A stretch of 64,000 bases of DNA from Nyssa sinensis (taxonomy: Eukaryota > Streptophyta > Magnoliopsida > Cornales > Nyssaceae), in NCBI GenBank assembly GCA_008638375.1, contig CM018035.1, positions 32,008,807-32,072,806 on the forward strand. Direction: 5' to 3'. The translations under genes and the position numbers were made by a program. The notes below the pieces were generated by a model. That model did no database searches and was not told where the DNA came from. It saw only the letters and a program-made list of their open reading frames with translations. How positions within the stretch are numbered: position 1 is the stretch's first letter; each line of letters begins with the position of its first letter. Below, in pieces: positions 46,911 to 59,813 of this stretch.

Positions 46911-49900
46911 TATATGCTTTTTAAACAGTATAACATTCAAAACGGTACAGAGCTTCAAAATACAGTATCTAGACAGAACTTATGCACCAGTTCAGGAGTC
47001 AGGGTTACTCACAAACTGTTACGGTTATCTCCTTGCACAACAATCCGATAACCTCCAGATACGTCAGGCATCTCCATGTATATCCTGAACAATAATCATC
47101 AATCATATACAGATCAGAACTCATCCATTCAGGTCTCATTTGTCATCTTAGGTATCTATCGGATCACCAAGACGGCTAGTAGCCTATCGCCCTTTCACTG
47201 GGTCTCACCCGAGGCTATTTCATTCTTTAATTAGGCTTAGCAGTCATCAAGATTATGATTTAAGTCATTTGGACTTCAATCGTTATCAGTTAAGCACTTA
47301 TTTGACCTTAGGGGCAAAATGGTAATTTTGTCATTCTTGCCCCGGACTCTGTCATGGTCCTCAGAATAGTCTACATATCTTATGTATGAAGTTCTAAGTC
47401 TTTTAGACTTAAATCGGTATCAGTTATGTGCTTATTAGCCTTAGGGGCAAAATGGTAATGTTTGCCATTCTCGCCCCGGACCCTGTCGTGGTCTTCAGAA
47501 TGTCCCATATATTATGTATATAATTTTCTAAGTCCTTTGGACTTCATTTGGTATCTGCTTTAGATCATCGGGACACGTCAGTCATTTCTCGTTTTACGCG
47601 TTGATAGTTCCGGAGTCTTACTTAGCCCTTCAGTGTTCATAATTATACTTATGATAATTTATCAGATCAGATTGACCTTTATCTTGCACTTACAGTGCTC
47701 AGGGGTATTTTGGTCATTTTACGTTTTGTAAGATTCTGACCCCGGTTCGTCATTTATTCGGGTATACAGTTTCACCAGTGTTCGGGTTTCTATCAGTATC
47801 AGTTTCGTCCCAATCGGACTTCATTTGGGCTTCGTACAGTATCAGGAGTAATTTGGTAATTTCACGTGTCATATTTTTCGGCACGTCAGTTCATAAAATG
47901 GACCTCACCATTGGGTCCAGAGTGTCCGACATAATTAAGTTGGACTGTCTCTTATGTTCAACTGACCCTGGGAAGCATCAGGGGCAGTACGGTCATTTAC
48001 ACTTTATGTGTCTGTATTTTTCGGGACTCCGGTTTGTTAAACGGACCTCACCGTTGAGTTCAGAATGCCCGATATAGTCAAAATAGACTGTCTTTCATTT
48101 TTATTTGGGTCTGGTGCCATCAGGGGCAGTACAGTAATTTATCACTTACAGGTCTGTATTTTTCGGTACATAATTTCCTAATTTGGACTGTACCATTGAG
48201 TCCAGAATATTTGAAATAGTGAAAATACACTATTCATTTAATTTATTTGGACTCCGTTTGACATATTTAATGTCCAGGGGTAAAATCGTAATTTTACCTA
48301 TTTAATAAAATAATAAAATAATAATTTTATTATTTAATTAATTTATTCAGGGCTTAAATGAAAGAGTTTTCCAAAATCTGGGCCACTGTGTAATTCCCCA
48401 AAACTGTTGGGGTCAAAAACCAATTTACAAAAGTTCTGGTTCAGTTTTTTAATTTCAAACAGTGGACCATTGGGTTTTCAATTCAAAACCCTAAACCGGT
48501 CCCTTTATCAACTGAATCAGCCGGTTCAGGTCCCCCCAGAGAACCGGGATAACATATCCCTCATATCCCAAATTGGTCCTTATCCGTATACAGGTTTAGC
48601 CCCAAATCAATTTCAATTTCTGATTTATTAACTCTGTTGCCAAACGGTCCGAATTCAATTTTTTTTAAAACACATCAGTTTAGCCAAACGGTGCCGTTCC
48701 ATTAAAACGGTGGCACGGTCGTTGGCCGACACGTGTCTGGGCCAACTCGGTATGACTCGGCCAACTCGGCCGAGTCGACTCCATCTTCCCCATCGCGCAG
48801 GGCGCTGTTGCCCTACTTCTGCAGATTTTCTTCTTCTATTTCGTGATTTTTCAGGTACAGTTTCCAACTGTTTTTGGTTCCAATCAGTCCCTAGGTGTCA
48901 TGCCAATATTTTGGCATCCATTTCATGCATCGAAGCCATGCATGGGGTGCTGTTTGGCCGATTGTCTCACAGAGTTTCAGTTCGGTCGTGGGGCCTTGTT
49001 CCTCAACCAAATCGCACTTGGTTTGGTTCTTTGTGACCCTTATAACAGGGGCTTCAATTCCCCATTTTCAAATTTCAGTTTAGATTTTTGATTCAGATTT
49101 TGAGTTTCTTGGCCGAAAGGAATAGTTTCAGATTCGAGGGCCTTACCATGCGATTTTGGGTCGCGGGTTGGTGTATTTGGGACCCTCTCAGTGTCTAGAT
49201 CATTTCTAGGCCATCAAAACTTGGTTTCATGGAGGTCGAATCAGACCTGCAATTCTTGGTCCATCCATGGTGGACTTAGGTACGGTCAGTGGGTTTCAAG
49301 CCCTATTGGCCTTCCTAATCGGTTCAGAATCGTTCTAAGGCCTCACAGGAACTCATTTATACAGTTTAAATGGATTAAAGCTATCAGAACAGTATGTCAA
49401 ATTTTAACAGAAAATTTTTCAGTTTAAAGAGGAGTATACCTTGGTTCAGGCCATTGTTCCTCTCTCCCATAGCTCAGTTCAGACCTTGGCACCTCAGGTG
49501 TGCCCCAGTCCCAGTCGTGCCTCAGTGCCTCAGTCTTCCTTTGGTGCATCACATTAAGGACACATCATCCTTCACATGCACACACCCACTTGCATACACA
49601 TGCAAGCTCACCATGGCAGCCCTCTCTATCCGAGCCCACACACAGGCAGTTCTTAGGTCTCTCATTCACTCTGTTCTGGTTTATACACAGAACCTATTTG
49701 TGTCCACAATGAATCACCATATCATGTGTATTATCTATACACTTATACATATATATATCTCTATATGTATGTGCAGGGTTGAGGTGATTGAAAATCAGAG
49801 AGTCAGGTGAGCTGAGGTGGGCTGAGGGGAGTAATCATGTGGGGTTTGCATGGGTTGTCATTGGGTGATTTGGGTGGCAAGTTGGGGCAATACAGAGATA

Positions 49901-49934
49901 TATACAAATAAGTTGCATATATATGCACAAAGTA

Positions 49935-50009
49935 ATGGGCAGCCTAACTGGTAAGTTTTTGGATAAAATTTCTTTCCACTCAAAGGTCAAGGGTTCAATT
50001 CCCTTGGCC
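49935..50009 (+). other. tRNA-like hairpin module, antisense to its LTR
   Basis: TGGGCAGCCTAACTGGTAAG is followed by GGTCAAGGGTTCAATTCCC. GGTTCAATTCC differs from the B-box consensus at one position, and GGTCAAGGG pairs with CCCTTGGCC. It sits at the same relative place as the modules at 28419 and 34164. Confidence 0.6.
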
Positions 50010-50426
50010 TCCCATTTGGCCATTTTTCACCATTTTTTGGTTAAGGCCACGTTTGGCTGCGCAGTAATTCAGTTTTTGATGTTTGCCTCATAACTTTCAT
50101 TCCGTAGCTTCTTTTTCAACGCGGTTTCTTCCGGTCAGTTCCTATTTCAGTTATCTACAGTATCAGAGGTTCCGTGCCATTTATTAATCATTCAGGATTT
50201 CCCGGGTTAGCTAATTCGGGTTCCGTTAGTATTAAAACGGCGTTATTTCACCGAATTAATCAGTAATTTGGATTCGGGTAAGGTACCCTTCCCTCCAGAC
50301 ATTTAATTATTTAATCGGTCTATGGCGACCGTCGGGATTATGATTAATTCCCTAAATCATTCTGTAAGTCAGTATTAATTAATAATTATTAATTAATTAT
50401 TAATTACACGGGATCGGGGTGTTACA

Positions 50427-51444
50427 GCAACTAAATGTCCAAATTCAAATCCCATCGCAATAACAGATCTTTATCAAGCATAAAGCATCTAAGGCTACGG
50501 TCACCAATCAACTTGTTCTGCACCATCAAATTAATACGCTCAATAAGCTGATCTTTAGTCGTTGATTTATCATTGAAACACCTCCAATTCTGCTCAAGCC
50601 AAATAGTATGAACCAGAGTAGAAAGCACCAACTTACTTATATAACTATGAGCCGACTTCCCTTGAAAAGGTTGAGTGGCCCATTGAATTGGGTCCTGCTA
50701 GGGGCGAGGGGACCAAGTTAGATTACACTTGGCTATATAGTGAAACCATAAGTCAAGAGCAAAAAAGAGGTGAGCATGGTCTTCCAAAGGCTGCCCACAG
50801 AAAACACATTTCATTTCAAGGTTGCTTCTAAACTACAAAACACGATCTTGAGTAGTAAGCCTCTCCCGAATGGCTAACCAAAGGATAAAGCTGTATCTAG
50901 GAATAGCATAAGAGAACCACACCAGTTTCCAGCACGAAACTTTAGTCTTGGAGATCTGACTCGCATGCCAAGCTGAATTAGTAGAGAAAACTCCAGAAGG
51001 ATGGCCCAACCATTGGATTTGGTCCATCGTATGTAGATTTAGAGTAAACCCCGAGGGAATAGAGCGTTTAACCTCTATTAAGTGGTGAGAGTTAGCACTA
51101 GGCCACCTCCACTCATTCCCTTCAATGATTTGGCTCACTCGGGCTGATCTAGCAAGCCCGAAATTATAGATAACTCTGTCTCCCATACCATCCCATATAA
51201 GACCCGACGGGAGCCAGTAGTCGAACCAAAGAGAAGTATGCTGACCATTTCCCACCTTGTGCTGAATTAAAGATTTAAACCCTTCTCTAAGCTTCATCAA
51301 TTTCCTCCACATCCAAGTGCAAACACCTGGACAAGTAGCCTCTCAGAGGTGCTTTTGCTTCAAAATGTTAGCACGAATCCAAGCAACCCACAAAGAAGAG
51401 CTATAAGAATCACTCGGACGCCAGAGATGCTTAAAGGTTGCAGC
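50427..51444 (-). pseudogene. LINE4 ORF2 C-terminal part
   Basis: Minus-strand frames give SLWVAWIRANILKQK, MWRKLMKLREGFKSLIQ, WFDYWLPSGLIWDGMGDRVI, a zf-RVT cluster (MKCVFCGQPLEDHAHLFF) and the end LLLRWDLNLDI with a TAG stop at 50431. It is clearly a separate, more diverged LINE lineage than LINE1 and LINE2. Its 3' UTR is cut off by the LTR at 50426. Upstream it stops at 51444 where element C inserted. Other pieces lie at 59016-59034 and 62988-63564. Confidence 0.85.
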
Positions 51445-53971
51445 TGTCATGACCTAAGACCCACCCTGTGCAGATCTCGTATCGCGACTGCCACCCTTCG
51501 GCCCGAGGGCCTTAGGGCGAGGCTCACATAAGCGACGGTATCAGACGGTGGTACGGCCTGTGTTTGCAGAAGCGTGAAAAAAATTTCTTTTCTTTTCTTA
51601 TTTTAATTTGCCACACATCCGCTCGGTACTTCCGCCCTTCAGAACGGTACACATGATATTACATTCAGAACATAATAAAAACTTAAAGACTTTATAAATA
51701 ATACATGTTCAACTGCCCCGTGAGGCTTAATACATAACAGTCTTACTATCTTCTAACACAAAAATGACTACTACTATTCCATAGTACTTCCCAAAACTGC
51801 CAGTCCTGTAAGTAGCTTCTTATGCCCTTCCTCAAAATGGGCAAAACTCTAACCATCATCATCATAAAAAATAAGACTGCCATTAGTTACCTGAAAGGGG
51901 GGGTCGGATAAAAATTTGGGTAAGCTAATCTAAGCTTGTGAGTAATTCCAGCATTTGTCATGGGTTTTCAATTGGCAGTGGTTAGTATAAGAGATTTTAT
52001 AAAACAATCACTACCAATCGCTCGTATACTTGAAATACAAAATATATGCATTCATTAAAACAAATAGCTTTGAAACCTTTAAAGTATTCGAGCTAAACCT
52101 GTACTTCCTCAAATAAAGAATATGAACTTCAAAACATGTAGATATGCATAGTAAAATGAGGGTAAAATCGACTTCCATTTTCATACATATCATCTTATCA
52201 CTTTCACTAGTATAATCCGTTTCGAACCAGATTCCCGTTTTACTTTTCATGGAGATATCTCATGCCTTGGGGATTAGATCCTGCTACCTGGCATTTATTC
52301 GTGTCTTAGTTGAGTTCTGAAGAAACCCAACGTCGTATGTGGTGCTTATGCACAGTTTATCTTGCATTATCGGTGGCAACAGAAGGTATGAAATGCTTAC
52401 AATAGATGCTATTTAAAAACATCAAAACATGGCAGTTTATAATGCTTACAATAAATGCTTACAATTGGCAGTTTATCTTTCATATGACTTCTTCAAATAG
52501 ATGCTTTTATGAGCATTCGAAAAAATGTTCATAACTTCATAATAATTCTTCAAATATGCAAATTCAAAATACTTAAAGAGATTTTGCATTTTAAACTTAG
52601 ACACGCTGAAACATATTTTAAGGAAAACTATAGTAGGAACCATTCACTGAGCACGTCACAATAGGGTTTATAAAAACATAATATTTTAAAATAGAAAACA
52701 TGTAATATAGAATTTGACATTCAAATGCTTCAGATAATTTGAACTTAAAACTTCTTCAAATCCATGGAGTTACATCTCCACTTCAAATACAGGGTTACTC
52801 ACCTTCACCTCTGGGTTGGCGCTACTATTGTGCCTTCCCTTTGCCTTTTTTCAACCTAAAATAATTTATGAAAATTTCATAAATTTGACATGTATTTAAA
52901 TCAACTCGTGATCTTAATCTATTTTTAGACTGCGTAAGCCTAATTCTATGATGGGTTTTATTATTCAGAATTAAAGTAACTCATCATGATTTATAGTTGT
53001 ATTTCATATCTATTTACTTTATGTGCTTTAATGATAAATAGACATTACCTTCGAATCTTGTCCTTAAGCGTTTCAGTATTTTCCCTTTCTTCCTCTTCTT
53101 TCAATGCTTCTTTAGCAAGTTTCCTTCCTGCTGCTTCTTTCATCAATCGTCCCATTGGGACGATAGGGGTTTTGTACATAAATGGCCTAACAGAGAGGAC
53201 CTGATAATTCTTGGCGATATTTATTTTTCTTCTTATCACTTTACTCTCCCATATCAGCTTATCTATGAAGGCTTCTTGGGTCTTATCCATGATGATTATT
53301 CGAGCCTTAACCTAAGACAAAATTTAACGTGTTAGGAATTAAACTTCATTTCAATTTATACTCTTCTGGTAGCTCCATTATTTTTAAGTTTGATTTTATT
53401 ATTTCACATGTTCACGTGTCATGTCTTTTTGTACTTTATTTCAAAATACGGACCCTGCTATTTAGCCCCGAACATCGAATAACGTTCTAGTTTACAGTTA
53501 AATGAATTTATGCTATTCATCAAATTTTATATCTCTTTATTATAAGTACCTATTTTGGTCAAATAAACTCTACCATTGAGTCAGGAACATCGAAGAAAGT
53601 CAATTTAGACCCTCTTTGGTTTCTATTTGGCTTTAGGGGCACTAGGGGCAAAATGGAAATTTAACCCCTTTATGTCTTTTTATTTTTCGGGGTCTCGTCT
53701 CACAAAACAGACCTCATCATTGGTTTCAGAATGCTCAAAATAGTTAAAATACACTATTCATATGTTTAATTTGGACATCGGACTATTTTGTCATTATTTA
53801 ATTTAATACAATTTATGTATAATTTATATATATATATATATATATTTGTGGGATTTAGTTGACACGGGATTGTCCTGTCAACTTGGTTTGTACGCCTTAC
53901 TCCCTTGCCCTTGGTTCCCTATTCGAGTCTCGGGGCTGCGCCCCTTTTAAATTTTTTTCCTTAAATTTTTC

Positions 53972-54002
<31 letters not shown>

Positions 54003-55434
54003 TTTGCCACAATATATACCACAGGCGTGCCCGTCCAAGTGGTAAGAAGGGGGTTTTACGTTTGAGGGGTCATGCGTTCGAATCCCAGGGGCTGCAGCCC
54101 CTTTTATTTTTTATGATTTTCTATGGGCCAAACGGTGGACAAGAGCCTTATCCATGGATAGGCTATCCTCAATCGCGTACAGGTTATTAAATTTGGCCCA
54201 CAACCCTATAACCAAACAGCCCAAATACTTATTTTTAAAACTTAAAATTCCTTAGCCTAAACGGCGTCGTCCCCAACTCACTGTTCATTATCTCCCTCTT
54301 CTTTCAAGCGAAGGTTTGGTAGGGTTCCGTCGCCTTCTCCGGTGATGGAGACCCTTCTCCGACTATTTTTAAACTTGTTTTCAATGTTATTTCCTTCCAT
54401 TTTTTATAAGGATTTCATATCTAACCTTTGTTTTTCATTTAGGTCATTAAATCTTTACGAATAAGGGAGGAACAGTGGCTCTAGCCAACTGTTCATTTGA
54501 AGTTTCGAGCCTATTACACCACTGTTTTCACTTCGTTTCTTCACGAATCTTCTTCTGCTTTATAGAGGATTAGTTCTTTATAACTACAAAACTTCAATTT
54601 ATTTTAACAACCTGCAACTGTTTCATTCTATCTTAGTTCTGCACCTTTTCTCCTACTTTTTCTTGCAGTGTTTTTCATTTTTCATGCTCTTTTAGGCTCT
54701 CAAATTAGATCTAGCATTTATGCTAAGAATCTCATAAAATGGAAACCAAATTTCTCTTACCTATTTGAAGTTACCCTCGGTTTCTCTTCTGTTCTCACTT
54801 CTTCCTCTTCTGAATCTTTTCCCTTCTCTCCCTTCCAACGCCTTGCTTCCTTTTCTTCTGATTTCCCTTAAGCATGTAATGCATGCACTTGCTTTTAAGC
54901 AAGTTTCACCACCCTCTCTCTCTCTCTCTCTCTATCCCTTCACAGCCCCTAATCTTGACTTCTCAATCTGCTTTCTTTCCAATCCATTTAATTATTCTTT
55001 TTCAATTCAGCTTTGCATTAAATTTTTCTTGATATTTTGTATTATATATGTGTATTATATACTAACACACACACATAGCAGCCGACAATTTCACACACTA
55101 GATACATACACTCACTTTAGTATTTTTGTATGTATTTATATTTATATATGTATTTGTTCATATGTATGTATATATATATATATACACATTAATTTATACA
55201 TTTGGCTATACATACACAATACACACTTAGTGTGTGTATTTTACATATGCTAATATACTTATAATGATCACATGTATATTATTATATAATCACACCCACA
55301 ATTACACATGAATATTGAAACATAGTTATTTCTATATTTCTCGTCTCTCGGTCTTCTTGTAGTTAATTTTAAGCTACTGTTTGAAATCTCGTAAGGCGTG
55401 CCCTATTACCTGATATTTGGGTCAAGGTGTTACA
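51445..55434 (-). mobile_element. 3' LTR of element C (TR-GAG-like)
   Basis: On the minus strand it starts TGTAACACCTTGACCC (55434) and ends GGTCTTAGGTCATGACA (51445), 3990 bp. Positions 51445-53203 match 57262-59015 closely, proving an LTR pair. A polypurine tract follows at 55435. It has no coding frame. It contains AGGGG-type motifs, TA microsatellites and two tRNA-like units (53850-54105). It was inserted into LINE4. Confidence 0.9.
53850..54105 (+). other. Two tandem tRNA-like units, each with hairpin and T run
   Basis: Unit 2 has GTCCAAGTGGTAAGA (A-box-like, 54033) and CGTTCGAATCC (54075-54085, one mismatch to the B box), then the perfect palindrome GGGGCTGCAGCCCC (54088-54101), then TTTTATTTTTT. 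Unit 1 is more decayed: CAACTTGGTT, then TATTCGAGTCTC, the hairpin GGGGCTGCGCCCC (53932-53944), then TTTTAAATTTTTTT. T runs are polymerase III terminators. The units are antisense to the LTR. Transcription is unproven. Confidence 0.6.
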
Positions 55435-55448
55435 TTCTCCCCTCCTTA
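55435..55448 (-). promoter_or_regulatory. Polypurine tract of element C
   Basis: On the minus strand TAAGGAGGGGAGAA lies directly before the LTR start TGTAACACC. Upstream on the same strand is CTCGAGTTTTAAGGACAAAAC, matching in position and style the sequence before the polypurine tract of the left element. Confidence 0.82.
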
Positions 55449-55589
55449 TTAGAGTTTTGTCCTTAAAACTCGAGTGTTCTTTATTTTAAGTGTACTAGTC
55501 TCCTTCCCTTCTTCGTTATTTCTATCTATCATGTTCAGGTGTCTAGTAGTTGAAGTGAACTGACAAGCACATATATATTAGACAGAAAT

Positions 55590-56520
55590 TTAAGTATTAG
55601 ATGGTGTACCTAGTTGACCCTCAGAGGTCTGTGCAACTTCGAAAAATTTATTGAAAACTCGTCCGTACCTCGTAGGTTCCTTGCTCTCTCCTAGTTTCTC
55701 AGTAGTCGGAGCCTGTGTGCATGGCGTAGCCGATGAAGCTGCTATAGTAGGCTCCCTGGGAGCTAAACTCCCCTTTGGGCAATCCTTGATGAGATGCCCA
55801 CATAGACCACATTTGTAGCAGGCTCCAGAATATTGTTGACAGGGTGCAAAATGCCGCTTCTGACAAGTAGGGCATATAGGAATCTCTGCTGTCTTCTGGC
55901 TAGTGTTTCCCCCTTCATTGATAGAAGTCATACTTCTGTCTCCTGTCCTAATCTTCTTCATCTGTTGGGGAGTAGGGCTAACCTGTTTCTTATATTTTTT
56001 CTAAGACAGAGAAATCCCATCTCTCTCAATGATCTTAACACGATTCACCACTGCATTATATGTAGGAAGCTCAAAGGGCTCAAGTCTGTACCTGATACTA
56101 TCTCTGAGGCCATTCTCAAACTTCCTGGCCTTCAGATCTTCCGTGATGATAATGTGGGGTGAATAGCGGTCTGGTTTCATGAATTTAGCCTCATACTTTG
56201 CCACGATCATAGTTCCTTGGGTTAGAGTTGCAAACTCTGCTATCTTCTGGTTCTTCAGCGACCTTGGGAAATGTTTGTCATAAAATACTTCCAAAAATAT
56301 TTCCCAGGTCATCAGCAGCTCTCTTTCTTTCTCCAGAAGCCACCATCCATAAACTGCATCCTTGAAAGTGAAGGCAGTAAATGAGATTTTCTATTCCTTA
56401 GTACATGGCAGAACCGTGAATATACGTTCCATTTCTTAGACCCACGCCTCAGCGTCGATCGAGGTGTCCAGTCCATTAAATCTGGGAGGCTTGAAGCTCT
56501 AAAACATCTTATAACTTGAC
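55590..56520 (-). pseudogene. gag: Ty3/gypsy-type gag relic of element C
   Basis: In one minus-strand frame: PPRFNGLDTSIDAEAWV, then ERIFTVLPCTKE, FTFKDAVYGWW, MTWEIFLEVFYDKHFP and FENGLRDSIRYRLEP, the pattern of the plant retrotransposon gag domain. It is followed by a CPTCQKRHFAPC motif and the canonical knuckle CYKCGLCGHLIKDC, where gag packages element RNA. The frame has in-frame stops (TAA after AWV, TAG after CTKE, TAG at 56001) and ends at 55590. No protease, RT or integrase follows before the polypurine tract, so the element is non-autonomous. Confidence 0.88.
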
Positions 56521-56874
56521 GTGTTCATTGCCTCAGCAGGTTGTCCCTAATCCTATGGTAGCTCAGGGTTTTGCACCTGTCGTGGTGCTCTGCCCTGAGC
56601 TTGGACACCTATCATGTTTTGAGCCATTGTTTCTAGAATGTGCTCAACTCGGTTTAGTCTGTCCTCACAATCTCTCGCATTCCTTCTCATGTTTACCATT
56701 GTTGCTGAAAAATATACGTCTATTAGTTTTTCATCTTATATATTTATCGCATAAGGTTTACGTTTACTTACTTCATATATTCAAGGTTTAATATTTTTTT
56801 ATCCTTGACTCTCGTGGTGGTTTTTATAGTCTACATTACTTCTTGTCTTAGTTTTTCTACTTCTATTTAACTAC

Positions 56875-57165
56875 GGGTCCCATACCTCGCCTTCGCATCA
56901 TGTCACATACTTCACATATCTACTTCATGAAGTGTGGGTCCCATACCTCGCCTTCACACTAAATCATGTACTTCACATATATACTTCATGAAATACGGGT
57001 CCCATACCCCGCCTTCACATCAAATCACGTACTTCACATATCTACTTCACGAAGTGCGGGTCCCATTTCCCGTCTTCACACTAAATCACGTACTTCACAT
57101 ATATACTTTATGAAATACGGGTCCCATACCTCGCCTTTACATCAAATCACGTACTTCACATATCT
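56875..57165. repeat. 61-bp tandem repeat in the leader of element C
   Basis: GGGTCCCATACCTCGCCTTC-like starts lie at 56875, 56936, 56997, 57058 and 57119, exactly 61 bp apart. Units alternate between two forms (CACACTAAATCA with ATATATACTT; CACATCAAATCA with ATATCTACTT), giving a 122-bp higher-order period. The array lies between the primer site and gag, where packaging signals are usual. Confidence 0.93.
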
Positions 57166-57246
57166 TAGGTAGCCTAGAGCCCACCTAACTCATAGTTCCA
57201 TTTCAAATTTTTCTAGTGTCAGTAAATTAATTTAAGCCAACCTGGA

Positions 57247-57258
57247 GCTCTGATACCA
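57247..57258 (-). promoter_or_regulatory. Primer binding site of element C, tRNA-iMet type
   Basis: On the minus strand TGGTATCAGAGC follows the LTR end (GGTCATGACA) after three bases. It is the exact common plant site for initiator tRNA-Met and proves 57262 onward is the 5' LTR. Confidence 0.95.
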
Positions 57259-57261
57259 CTA

Positions 57262-59015
57262 TGTCATGACCTGAGACCCACCTTGTGAGGATCTCGTATT
57301 GTGACTGCCACCCTTCGGCCTCGGGGGCCTTAGGGCGAGGTTCACATAAGCGACAGTATCGGACGGCGGTGCGGCCTGTGTTTGCAGAAGTGTGAAAAAC
57401 TTTTTCTTTTCTTTTCTTAGTTTAATTTCCCACACATCCAACAGGTACTATCACTCTTCAGAATGGTACACATGATATTACATTTAGAGCATAATAAAAA
57501 CTTAAAGACTTTATAAATAATACATGTTCAGCTGTCCCGTGGGGCTTAATACATAACAGTTTTACTATCTTCTAACACAAAAGTGAATACTACAATTCCA
57601 TAGTACTTCCCAAAACTGCCAATCCTGTAAGTAGCTTCTTATGCACTTCCTCAAAATGGGCAAAGCTCTAATCATCATCATCATAAAAAATCAGGACTAC
57701 CATCAGTCACCTGAAAGGAGGGGTCAGATAAAAATTCGAGTAAGTTAATCTAAGCTTGTGAGTAATTCCAGCATTTGTCATGGGTTTTCAATTGGTAGTG
57801 GTTAGTGTAAGAGATTTTATAAAACAATCACTACCAATCGCTCGTATACTTTAAATACAGAATATTTGCATTCATTAAAACTAATAGCTTTGAAACCATT
57901 AAAGTATTCAAGCTAAACATGTACTTCCTCAAATAAAGTATATGAACTTCAAAACATGTAGATATGCATAGTAAAATGAGGGTAAAACCGGCTTCCATTT
58001 TCACACATATCATCTTATCACTTTCATTAGTATAATCCGTTTCGAACCAGATTCCCGTTTTACTTTTTGTGGAGATATCTCATGCCTAGGGGATTAGATC
58101 CTGCTACCTGTCATTTATTCGTGTCATAGTTGAGTTTCGAAGAAACCCAACGTCATATGTGGTGCTTATGCATAGTTTATCTTGCATTACCGGTGGCAAC
58201 AAAAGGTATGAAATGTTTATAATAGATGTTATTTAAAAACATCAAAATATGGCCTCCCTGTAGTTGCATTTAAATACATTTCATATGACTTCTTCAAATA
58301 GATGCTTTATGAGCATTCGACAAAATGTTCATGACTTCATAATAATTCTTCAAATACTTCGAATATGAAAATTTAGAATACTTAAAGAGATTTGGCATTT
58401 TAAACTTAGACATGCTGAAACATATTTTAAAGAAAACTGTAGTAGGGACCATTCACTGAGCACGTCACAATAGGGTTTATAAGAACAGAATATTTTAAAA
58501 CAGAAAACGTGTAATACAGAATTTGATATTCAAATGCTTCAGATAATTTGAACTTAAAACTTCTTCAAATCCATGGAATTAAATCTCCACTTCAAATACA
58601 GGGTTACTCACCTTTACTTCGAGGTTGGCGCTGCTGTTGTGCCTTCCCCTTTTCTTTTTTCAACCTAAAATAATTTATGAAAATTTCATAAATTTCACAT
58701 GTATTTAAATCAACTTGTGATCTTAATCTATTCTTAGACTACGTAAGCCTAATTCTATGATAGGTTTTATTATTCAGAATTAAACTAACTCATAATGATT
58801 TGTAGTTGTATTACATATCTATTTACTTTATGTGCTTTAATGATAAATAGACATTACCTTCGAATCATGTCCTTAAGCGTTTCAGTATTTTCCCTTTCTT
58901 CCTCTTCTTTCAATGCTTCTTTAGCAAGTTTCCTTCCTGCTGCTTCTTTCATCAATCGTCCCATTGGGACGATAGGGGTTTTGTACATAAATGGCCTAAC
59001 AGAGAGGACCTGATA
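57262..59015 (-). mobile_element. 5' LTR of element C, broken
   Basis: Matches 51445-53203 up to GAGAGGACCTGATA, then stops; the remaining 2.2 kb of the LTR is absent from the window. The two LTRs differ by scattered substitutions and one local difference near 52380-52490, where copy 1 has a short duplication (CAATAAATGCTTACAATTGGCAG). Confidence 0.9.
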
Positions 59016-59034
59016 GGTGATTTTAGGCTACTTA
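59016..59034 (-). pseudogene. 19-bp sliver of LINE4 ORF2
   Basis: The complement TAAGTAGCCTAAAATCACC continues the LINE4 frame seen at 62988 (HWRLK, then stop, PKIT), which aligns with HWRCHKTKLT of LINE2. It lies between the broken LTR of element C and a solo LTR. It is too short to prove alone; the case rests on frame and the target duplication. Confidence 0.55.
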
Positions 59035-59589
59035 TGTAATATCCCAAAAATCCAACATAACTCAGATTATACCCCAACCTAATAAAAGTAAGCTATGTGA
59101 CCAGAATGGTCAAAATATATCAAAATAGCTAAAAATATATTGAGCTATAATACGATTAATGATCCTAATATATGAAAGAAATCCAAAACACCAAAAATAG
59201 TGGTTGCTCGAGAAATTGACAACCCGGTCAACCGAGTGCCGAGATGGACAGATGGGACCAATACCAACACTAAATCATAGAAATAATATGAATATAATAT
59301 AAGACACGAACGGGGACCCAAAATCAATAAAATACATAATACTACTATCGATCCCGGCTCTAAGCCAAATTCACCGACATGCCATAAATTAAGATTTCAT
59401 GAAAGAAAATATTAATACAGTGAGATATATCGAGATATGAAATATAGTAATACGTATATACATGAAGATATATATATATATATATATCCAAAAGCTTCCA
59501 TAAGAAGCTGCTGGAAGATAGGCCAAAGTATGTATATCTATATATATATATTGTATCCATATACATGCAGGAAAAAGAAACACACAATA

Positions 59590-59620
<31 letters not shown>

Positions 59621-59792
59621 ATGTAAGGGAGAAATCAAGAAGCTTCTTGAAGCAGTGAAAGTTAACAAAGGTGAGGGGCAGTTTCTAGAAGCCATGTCCA
59701 TACCACATACCTAGAACTAAGAAACTTCTAGCTTCAGCCGAAGTGTTTGCCAAACAGGAAAAGGAAGGAAAAATCTGGAGAATTCCACTATC

Positions 59793-59813
59793 TATATATA
59801 TATATATATATAT

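Larger units (their letters stand above)
45450..50426 (-). mobile_element. Giant LTR (TGTAACACC type), truncated on its U5 side
   Basis: From about 45456 it matches the solo LTR at 24425-28911 (from about 24867 on). On the minus strand it starts at 50426 with TGTAACACCCCGATCCC. About 430 bp at the U5 end are missing. It is longer than its relatives because of a minisatellite at 46156-46910. The LTR inserted 4 bp beyond the LINE4 stop codon. The repeat series near 47310-48300 and the tRNA-like module at 49935 are present. Confidence 0.83.

Noticed and set aside
50427..51444. LINE4 as the missing remainder of LINE3
   Set aside because: It covers the same C-terminal part of ORF2 as LINE3 rather than the upstream part, and is more diverged, so it is a separate insertion.
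54765..55253. 162-codon plus-strand frame rich in Ile/Tyr/Leu
   Set aside because: It crosses CT, TA and CA microsatellites inside an LTR; the hydrophobic look comes from simple repeats, not a membrane protein.
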